The notes below the pieces were generated by a model that was not told the DNA's origin, did not search any database, and saw only the letters and a list, made by a program, of their open reading frames with translations. Of a stretch of DNA of 64,000 nucleotides, positions 56,580 through 64,000 are shown one piece after another. The DNA is taken from the NCBI GenBank assembly GCA_037951105.1, contig JBAMJV010009407.1, positions 1 to 64,000 on the forward strand, in the 5' to 3' direction. This stretch comes from Echinarachnius parma (Eukaryota; Echinodermata; Echinoidea; Clypeasteroida; Echinarachniidae). Position 1 is the stretch's first letter; the number at the start of each line of letters is the position of its first letter. The position numbers were made by a program, and so were the translations under genes.

Positions 56580-57560
56580 TACAAACCAATAAAACATCAA
56601 CAACTAATGACAGGAGCTGGTACATGTCAGTTAGAACAGCTTACCACCTGTTTAATATGTTTAAAAAATCAGCAGAATTGTTACGTTTATTTGCAGACCT
56701 CTCACCCATCCCCGCCCACCCCCTGGATCCGCCCTGACCCCCTTACCAGTGAAGGGCGGGAAGAAATGATCGTGTCCTATATAAAGGCCTACGTTGGAAT
56801 TGAAAGCAAATTTTAAAAATAGAATGAAGAGGTGACGAAAATGGGCGGGAAAATCTATAAAGGCCTACCTATACATAGGAGGTTTAACGGTCAGGTGGTG
56901 CATGAGCTTAATTTATCACTTTCTTGAGGATATTATTTTTAAAATTTGTGATTGGATGACAAAGTTTTGTGGCATACGCTGTTCTTCGGCTTCCATGATT
57001 TTTGTCTTTCTTTCTCCTCGGCATTTATTCATTACTGCACATTTCATATAAATTTACAAGTCGTATAGTTGTTACGATTGGTTACAAACTTCGGTTTATA
57101 TGATAATGCGTTACATAATTATGTAAAAAAGGTAATGTCACTTTGATGTTCGTGTTCTAAAATTCATGCATTCTCTTATTCAATTGTATTTCATATTAGA
57201 TTCTTCATTCAACTAGAGCGGTGAAAACAGCCCGACCGAGTTTGATGTCCACTTAGTCTTACTCTTAGATGTGCTACAGCCTACTATAGGGGATCTACCC
57301 GAGCATGTGCATGATCTGAGTTCCTGAGAGCATACCAACTTCAAGTACCTTATGGCAACTGAGTAAGTTTTGTCAGTGTTATGGTGAAATGCTTGGCTAG
57401 ATGTGAATTATCCAGTCAAGCTCTCCATTCTTCACTTTGACCATGTTGACAGTCTTGCCACATGCAGAATTACACTTTTCAGTGATACAAAAATGCACAA
57501 AAACCCAAAAGAAACATTTTGGCAACCATGCCAGTACAGATCACTCATGCATGCTTAGAC
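56580..57560. other. Spacer sequence without recognised gene
   Basis: The frame running out of the microsatellite to 56,737 is not recognised. Remaining sequence is AT-rich with no domain or repeat end. Confidence 0.4.
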
Positions 57561-57964
57561 TGGAAACAGGATAGAATAGAAAGTATTCTAGGTTGTAAAA
57601 AAACAACAACAACAACAAACAAAAACACCAGGCTATTCAATCTGGAAAATAGCATGGCTTATGTAGGCATATTATTGCTCTATATCAGGAAACAGAGAAA
57701 TTTATAGAAATTCTACAGAAAGTTTTGTTTCTAAAACTTAAGATGATCTGAAACTTTCTAGTTATATTTCTTTTGTCAGAATCTTGTTTGCTGAAGAAAG
57801 GTATTAATTCTGAGCACTTGCAAATTGACTAAAAGTATACCTTTAAGCTGACTATAGGACCCGTGTCTACAAAACACATCCACACTGACAGGTTTCCAAG
57901 CATACATTTGTAGATTTCAAATAATGTTTGAACATAAAAATGCAAAGCTCTCAAAACGTCATGA

Positions 57965-58290
57965 CGGATGTGGTGTGGCAAGATTGGTAGAGCACGCGCT
58001 TTCCAATCGTGAGATCCCGAGCTCGAACCCAGTGTATGCCCGTCCCATTTGTCCTTCAGCAAGACAATTAATCCACATTGCTGCTCTCTACCATGTCTAC
58101 CCAGGTGTATAAATGGGGACCTGGTACGTAGGAGGTGAAAGCCTTTATTATGTGAATGATCTTCTCAATGCCCATGAGCCGCTTGGAAGGGATGCTCCCC
58201 AGGGAGTGGAGATGGTACACACGATGTGTGCTGGTTTGCATTGTATCCTATGACCGGGGTAATAATATCATTGTAAAGCGCTTAAGAGAT
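57965..58290 (+). mobile_element. tRNA-derived SINE, right-arm copy, 3' truncated
   Basis: Plus strand, head at GTGGCAAGATTGGTAGAGCA, B box GAGCTCGAACCC, body as in the left arm. It breaks off after TTAAGAGATGATTATGG into a G run (58,312), so the ATT tail is lost at a deletion junction. Confidence 0.8.
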
Positions 58291-59335
58291 GATTATGGAT
58301 TATGGATTATGGGGGGAGGGGGGGGGGGGGGGGGAGGTTCAACCAAAACATACATTTGTAGATGGGGGTTTGGGGGTTGAACCCCCCCCCCCTCCCACCT
58401 TTGACCCAAAGCCTAATTCAATATATTTCCCTTTGTTGGAAATGGCATGAGGTATATATGCATGCACATACTTTAAAGCATTTAACACTTCCAGCATGAC
58501 TCCTCTACTCCCCCTCCAACCATGGGCGTAGATACTTACGTAATACCTATTCTCCCTTACTGTTGAATGGGTATCAATGACAGATCTACGCCCATGCCTC
58601 CAATATATAAAAACAAAACAAACACAAAGCATAGCAGGACTAGAGACTGCTTTTAGCTATACCGCGACACATCGATCACACAGCTATATCAATGTACTCT
58701 GATCGTCACTGAAAACTGAAGAACAGAACAAATGGGGGTTGTATTTTTATCTTACCTGACCGAACGCTAAATTTAGGAATAAAAATGGTTCATCCATTTG
58801 CAAGGTACATGTGGTTGCTGTGTGCTTCGATGGCATCTTATAAATCCATATCGCAGTAGGGTTTCACAGTTGTTATTTTGTTATTGATGACATACTCCTA
58901 ATTGCAACACAGGAAAATATCATAGATAAAAGCCCCCTCATCTACCCATCTCCCCCCCCCCCCCCACCCCCCCATGGATTGCTAACCTAAATGTATCCAA
59001 ATGAGACAACCTTTACTCTCCAAATGCACCCTTTTAGTTGGGTGTTACAGATAATGAACGCAACACTCCAAACATCCTGTGAAGTAAGCCATAATGGTTA
59101 TAGTCTCAGTTGCTATTTCAAACATTAAATGAATGCACTTGAATCTTCAGGGTGTGCATTCACTGACCACAGAAATCAAATGTACCATACATTGACCAAA
59201 TAAAACAAAATTGGTATGTACTGTTGATGTGTAATGTGCACAACTTTTTTTTGTGGTCAATTTGTGGGAATTGCACTGTATTATTTTTACAATTTAACAA
59301 GTGTATTTTTGTTTTTATTACTTTTCATTCTTCAG

Positions 59336-59837
59336 AAATCCAGATGAAGTCTTCATGGCAGATGGGCCTACAGCTTTTCGTGAAGGGTCCAACACTTTCA
59401 AGCGACCAAAGCTTGAGGAGGCTGTAATCTCAAGTGATTCATCAGACGAGGAAAATCACCACTCCAGTAATGTTGGACCAGCATTATACAGGCACAAGTG
59501 GCATGCCTTCAAAGAAGAAAATACCTACTTCAAAGACAGTAAGCGGATAGCAAAGACACTGCTGTTCCCATCAGTACAAGTGAACAACTCTGTACCAGTT
59601 GGTTGTGACCAAGAATTGTGCTTCTTGATAGATTCTTCTCAACTTCGCTTTAAAGAAGATCTGACATGTGATGAAACTGGGAAATACCAAAAACCCAGTA
59701 GGGCCAAAAGTGAGATCACCATAGATAAGGATGACAATGTTGGATCCTGCGAGGATATTGGGGACAGCAGGAAGTATACACTAGTGCGTAAATACTATAA
59801 GCACAAGGATACCCCTAACTTTCAAAGAACAACATGA
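59336..59837 (+). CDS. Unrecognised coding exon, right-arm copy
   Basis: After acceptor TTCATTCTTCAG the frame runs 166 codons to TGA. It reads NPDEVFMADGPTAFREGSNT, then a Ser/Asp/Glu-rich stretch (ISSDSSDEENHHSS), ALYRHKWHAFKEENTYF, VPVGCDQELCFLIDSSQLRF and CDETGKYQKPSRAKSEITID. Mixed hydrophilic, two or three cysteines, no domain I know. Entry phase 2 matches the exon at 53,029 in the opposite arm, not the exon at 54,785. The left-arm copy is frameshifted, so this is the better-preserved copy. It could be part of a transposable element multiplied with the arms. Confidence 0.5.
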
Positions 59838-60365
59838 ATTTCATCAGGTTGACAATGTTAAGGCTTTGTATTTTAGATAATTGTAATGTGATCTACCACA
59901 AAGGGAGGAGGACGTTCTACACTTCATCTGTCTGTCTCTTTGTCAATATGTCTATGATGCTATGAACCGCTGGGAATTGCCATCAAACCAAATTGTATCT
60001 TTTCTGCGATGTTGAGGGTAGTTGATCTTAAAAAAAAATAACAATCATTAATACATTAATGGAAGTAAAACACTTAACAGAATGGGAAGAACTGTAAGTT
60101 TCTTTGCCATCAGTAATTGTTACAAGTACCTATACATACATGTAGCATTTATGAACTGACAAAAGGGAGATATATACTCTGGAGATTATGGCAGTTTTGG
60201 TTTTTTTTTTTCTTGTTTCTTTAACTTTCTTTTGCACTTGTGGAAGACTCAATGTACTTAACAAAAAAGAGTGAAATGGCAGGTACCAGTCTGAACGCAT
60301 TTTTCAGGTCATGATTGTGATAGATTACCAGTTTAAATCTCACTAAACTTATGAGTGGAAAACAC

Positions 60366-60790
60366 CTGACGATATCTCGTTATAGCGAGAGGTGACATAC
60401 GTTACATGCTAAATTATGTATTTGAATCAAAACATCAGATAAGAAGAGGGGCATAATTTGAATTTGTTGAGTTCTGCTGAAGATGAAAATTAGCTGTTCC
60501 AACTTCCTGCCTAAATATCTTGTCTACATTATATTAAGTTGAGTTGGGTTCATGTATTGGTGTTCTTTTTGAATTGTTGCTGTTTACTTGTTTACTTTAT
60601 TTATTTGATTGCCATCAAAGTTCTTACCAGTATGCATTTTTAAGAGTAAATTATTGTGACTGATGGAAATGCCTTACAGTTGTGGTCAAAAGTCATATAA
60701 CGCCTGCAAAATTATTTCCGGTCTCCAAACAAGACGATTTTGTTTACTTTTTATGTTGGGATTAACATATTTCACGAGATCATCAGGACA
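60366..60790. mobile_element. Insertion specific to the right arm, type unknown
   Basis: Arm identity breaks after GTGGAAAACACC and resumes at TAGATCAGGAAAAT. The intervening ~425 bases begin GACGATATCTCGTTATAGCG and have no gene. Clear terminal repeats are not visible. Confidence 0.4.
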
Positions 60791-60980
60791 GTGATCATAC
60801 TAGATCAGGAAAATCTTGATTGACATGATATATTGGTGGAATTATTGTACAGGGTGGCCCATGAAAATGCAGCCGAGGACTGCAGCATTTCCCGAAATGT
60901 CTTGCTGATTTAATCATGAAACCACTTGTTAAATGGGGTAAATATAATTTTCTTTGAGAAAGATTCATAACCAGATTTTT

Positions 60981-61797
60981 ATGCCTCCGCAACGAAGTAG
61001 CCAGAGGCATTATGTTTTCGGGTTGTCCGTCCGTCCGTACGTACGTCCCGTTCTCGTGATCGCGTTATCTCAAGAACCGATTAACGGATTTTCACCAAAC
61101 TTGGGTCATGTATGTATCTTGTGGGGCCAATGATCTGATTAGATTTTGGGGTCATGAGGTCAAAGGTCACAGAGCTCATTATATATGCAAAAATAGCTCG
61201 TGATCGCGTTATCTCAAGAACGGATTGACTGATTCTGACCAAACTTGGTACATGTATGTATCTTGGGGGGCCAATGATCTGATTAGTTTTTGGGGTCATG
61301 AGGTCAAAGGTCAAAGGTCACAGAGCTCATTATAAATGCAAAAATAGCTCGTGGTCGCGTTATCTCAAGAAGGGATTGACAGATTCTGACCGAACTTGGT
61401 ACATGTATGTTCCTTGGAGAGCCAATGAACTGATTAGATTTTGGGGGTCATGAGGTCAAAGGTCAAATGTCACAGGGCTCATTATATGTAAAAGTAGCTT
61501 GAGATTGGAAATCTCAAGAACTGAATATCAGATTTCAATCCAACTTGATACCTGAATGTATAATAGGGAACAATTGTAGTCATTAGATTTTGGGGTCATG
61601 AGGGCAAAGGTCAAGGTCACTTATAGCTCATAATTGTGATACGTCAAGATCTAAAAGACAGAGTACCATCAAAATTGAGTTGACAGAATTAATTATGTGT
61701 ACATGTTGATTTGGGCTTGACATAAATAAATTGCGTAATGGCGGAGGCATCATTTTCGACTGCGCGCAGTCGAAGATCCATCTAGTTACTTTTGCCT
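60981..61797. mobile_element. Repeat element with ~148-bp internal tandem units carrying AGGTCA sites
   Basis: Begins TGCCTCCGCAACGAAG and ends in GGCGGAGGCATCATTTTCGA, related inverted ends. Inside, four tandem units contain CGCGTTATCTCAAGAA, ACCAAACTTGG, CCAATGATCTGATTAG and TGGGGTCATGAGGTCAAAGG. It is part of the ~1.45-kb right-arm insertion (60,890-62,340). Non-coding. Confidence 0.7.
61157..61619 (+). promoter_or_regulatory. AGGTCA half-site array (DR1-type) inside the repeat
   Basis: AGGTCAAAGGTCA (DR1) at 61,157-61,169; three half-sites spaced by one base at 61,301-61,320; DR1 again at 61,453-61,465; AGGTCA doublet without spacer at 61,608-61,619. DR1 is the consensus for HNF4, RXR and COUP-TF type nuclear receptors. 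Occupancy is inference. Confidence 0.4.
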
Positions 61798-62806
61798 CCA
61801 ATGTTGTATGTTTTTGTTACGCTGATTAATGACTCAAAATCATTGCTAAAATGTTCTTGTTTTGTGCCAATGTTTTGCTAATCTTCCTGATTTTACCATG
61901 AAAGCCTTTTATCATTTATATTAATTAGTTTCTATTCTATCACATATTATAAGAAAAATGCTGTCAAAAAATGAAAATGTCACAAATGTGCATCACTTCT
62001 AAGGCAACAGTATGTCGGATATGAGCCTTGAAATCGGAACCTAGCCGTATTAATTTAAGTACTTGGTCTCCACATTCTGCAAATACATTTTTTTTCATCT
62101 GAGAAGATGATTGATTTTTTTAATGAGATAGGTAATTTGAAGTGTTTATACGTTGATGTTCATTTGTTGACTGTTAGAGTTTAATGTTGATTGTGACAAA
62201 GTGTGTAAATATACACCAGAGGTTGGCGATGGAATAAGTCACAACGCTCATACTCTGTTCCATCTTGCCTTTCCATTCACCTAAGAAAAAGAAGCATGCA
62301 TTTTTAAAATTCTGACAGGAGCGATTTCATGGCAACGTAATTTTCAAAAATGTAATGTGTTTTTGATTTGTTACTGAAACAAAGTTCATTTTAGACTCGG
62401 TAACACCTCAATAATACGATAAATTTATTAACATTACTTTGTCATGGAAAGATGTACGCGTCTAGCACAGCCTCATGCAGTCTGGTCATGAATACAATAA
62501 AAACAGCCTCTAAACGTTCAAAATGTCCTTTAACAAAAATTATTTATTTCAATGTACATTTGTGTGTGTATGTGTTTGTTTTGGATGTTTCTACAAACCC
62601 GTGTTAGTTTGTGTACACGTCATTTGTGGCACGTCATTGTCCCACATGTGAATGTGAACATTAGTTTGAAACTACCTAAATTATGGATCATTTCAACTTC
62701 AAATAAAGCTTTTCTTGGTATTCCTCTTGCCAAAAGTAAAGATTAATTCAAACATGATTATAAAGAAACTGACCAGAAATATATTGTGATTAAAATAGGG
62801 CAAAGA

Positions 62807-62884
62807 TGGAACTCCAACGGGATTCGAACCCGAGACCTCCGGATTGATAGACCGGTGCTCTTCCGACTGAGCTATATAAAACCC
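62807..62884 (-). tRNA. tRNA-like sequence, right arm (probable pseudogene or SINE head)
   Basis: Reverse complement of 48,555-48,630 with a few changes. The anticodon loop is CTATCAA here (ATC), against CTAGCAA in the left arm. D and T arms are intact and acceptor halves again do not pair. Confidence 0.5.
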
Positions 62885-63224
62885 TAGTACGGTGCTCGTC
62901 CCTGAAACCCCTTAATTCTCATTGCCCGAAGGGTCAGAAGCTTTTATAAACCAAAGGTAAAGATTTTTACTTCCCAGTGGAATGGCAGTTCAAGCAGAAT
63001 TTGTTTTACGACACGTAAGAAAACTCAATAGTTATTTACAAAGTTCATTTAATTCGGCAAATAGAAAAAACAGTAAAATGAAAATGTGTCGTTTGCCGTG
63101 TGTGTGGGTGTGGTTGTATGTTTGTGCATGGATAGTAGGCCTACTAGTACTCGTCTTGTACATGTATACCTCCTTGGTCTATGCATGTGTGTTTGTGTAT
63201 GTTTGTATGTAGGCTACATGTAAT

Positions 63225-63412
63225 AATGCCATTGGAAAAAATGCCAGAGAAAAAATGCCAGTGGCAAAAATGCCAGTAACAAAAATGCCAGTGGTAAAAA
63301 TGCCAGTGACAAAAATGCCAGTGGTAAAAATGCCAGTGACAAAAAATGCCAGCGGTAGAAATGCCAGTGGTAAAAATGCCAGAAGTAAAAATGCCAGAGG
63401 AAATATAACAGT
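63225..63412 (+). repeat. Minisatellite AAAATGCCAGTGGTA, about 11 units
   Basis: Units of 17-18 bases alternate AATGCCAGTGGTAAAA and AATGCCAGTGACAAAA. Expanded relative to the left-arm array (48,090-48,172). Frames across it on either strand are by-products. Confidence 0.9.
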
Positions 63413-63600
63413 GTAAAAGACTGCAAATATCTTGATTTTCTCATCAAGATTATGGTACATGCCCCCCCCCCCCCCCCAAAAAAAAAAAAAAAAAAAAAAA
63501 CATTCATGGCTTCAAACGATTAAAATGCTTTAATTTGCCCAGGATAAAACTTGGTTTTGTAAACGGACTTTGTATTTGTATACACTATGTATATATAAGT
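63385..63600. repeat. Left part of a second inverted repeat, partner at 63,838-64,000
   Basis: GAGGAAATATAACAGTGTAA, the C-run/A-run composite (63,463-63,500), CCCAGGATAAAACTT and GGACTTTGTATTTG appear in inverse order and complement at 63,838-64,000. The partner is cut by the window edge. Poly-C runs at 63,691-63,712 and 63,797-63,810 lie between. Confidence 0.75.
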
Positions 63601-64000
63601 CATCTTCGAAAGTTATTAATGGCTATGAACCAAAAAGCTTCTTGGGGTGTTGATTGAAAAATATTTTCTGCTGCCGCCTGCAACCATTGCCCCCCCCCCC
63701 CCCCCCCCCCCCACTCTTTACACTCTGGGCATGTCAATGTGGGCCTTTTGGCTCTCTCACCAGTGAATCAGGGAAAATAATGCCCCCTCCCTTCGCCCCC
63801 CCCCCCCCCTCCCTCCCTCTCAATCGAAGATGAATTATAAAATGTATAGTGTATGCGAATACAAAGTCTGTCTACGAAATAAGTTTTATCCTGGGCAAAG
63901 GAAAGCTTTTTTTTGGGGGGGGGGGGGGCATGTACCATAATCTTGATGAGAAAAAAATAGATTTGCAGTCTTTTACACTGTAATATTTCCTCTGGCGTTT

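Larger units (their letters stand above)
57562..63552. repeat. Right arm of the large inverted duplication
   Basis: Reverse complement of 47,990-54,432 with high identity. Extra material relative to the left arm: 60,366-60,790 and about 60,890-62,340. Missing: the left-arm stretch 52,780-53,650 and the second direct copy. Junctions of these differences are sharp. Confidence 0.85.

Noticed and set aside
55282-56737. Long open frames rich in His, Asp, Met, Thr or Ile on both strands
   Set aside because: They are translations of the GAT/GGT microsatellite blocks; every frame is open because the trinucleotide has no stop in most phases.
54785-59837. Direct splicing of the spacer exon MVDRARAARD to the right-arm exon
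   Set aside because: Donor phase 1 and acceptor phase 2 do not match, so the join would shift the frame.
63179-63507. Repetitive hydrophobic frames (LAFLPLAF type) at the right edge
   Set aside because: Translation of the AATGCCAGTGGTAAAA minisatellite complement; no start context, and matches the array exactly.
1-64000. CRISPR array, bacterial operon or prophage
   Set aside because: No regular repeat-spacer array; introns with GT-AG sites, polyadenylation signals and non-LTR elements show a eukaryotic genome.

Overview
The window is AT-rich eukaryotic DNA with short exons, long introns, many homopolymer runs and a dense load of transposable elements. Decayed non-LTR retrotransposons (CR1/L2-like and RTE-like), tRNA-derived SINEs, TTAA-flanked MITEs and a C-type lectin/sushi receptor family together suggest a marine invertebrate, most likely a deuterostome such as an echinoderm, hemichordate or cephalochordate. 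The species cannot be settled from the sequence alone.

The main content is a tandem pair of receptor genes on the + strand. Gene B (25,953-46,174) can be assembled by eye into 13 exons that splice in frame to an open 2,388-nt coding sequence of 795 codons plus stop. It encodes a signal peptide, two sushi (CCP) domains, two C-type lectin domains (CTLDs), two more CCP domains, a Thr-rich stem, one transmembrane helix and a 207-residue cytoplasmic tail. The tail has nine tyrosines, including three YxxP motifs, one YxN and one YxxM. Most domain boundaries are phase 1. Copy A (2,995-14,223) has the same exons from CTLD1 onward but carries stops and frameshifts, including a missing G in the transmembrane exon, so it is a pseudogene unless the assembly is wrong. 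Upstream of gene B, three ~1.5-kb tandem units (21.7-26.25 kb) each carry a nearly identical signal-peptide first exon with the same splice phase. This suggests alternative promoters/first exons or partial gene duplication.

Layout: 1-1.5 kb degenerate tandem repeats and a TIR element; 3-14.2 kb copy A; 14.2-16.3 kb its 3' flank, matched by 46.2-47.65 kb after gene B; 15.9-19.7 kb a 1.94-kb tandem duplication with octamer/TATA promoter-like cassettes; 21.7-26.25 kb the first-exon array; 26-46 kb gene B. The long intron of gene B between 32.1 and 40.1 kb holds a three-layer transposon nest: a TTAA MITE split by a ~5-kb CR1/L2-like element, itself split in its reverse transcriptase by a TA-flanked MITE.

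From 48 to 63.5 kb lies a large inverted duplication: arms 47,990-54,432 and 57,562-63,552, spacer 3.1 kb. The arms carry tRNA-like sequences, SINEs, minisatellites and an unrecognised gene fragment (plus strand in the right arm, minus strand in the left). The spacer holds a CpG-rich segment with a candidate first exon and a duplicated GAT/GGT microsatellite block. The right arm alone carries an element with repeated AGGTCA half-sites.
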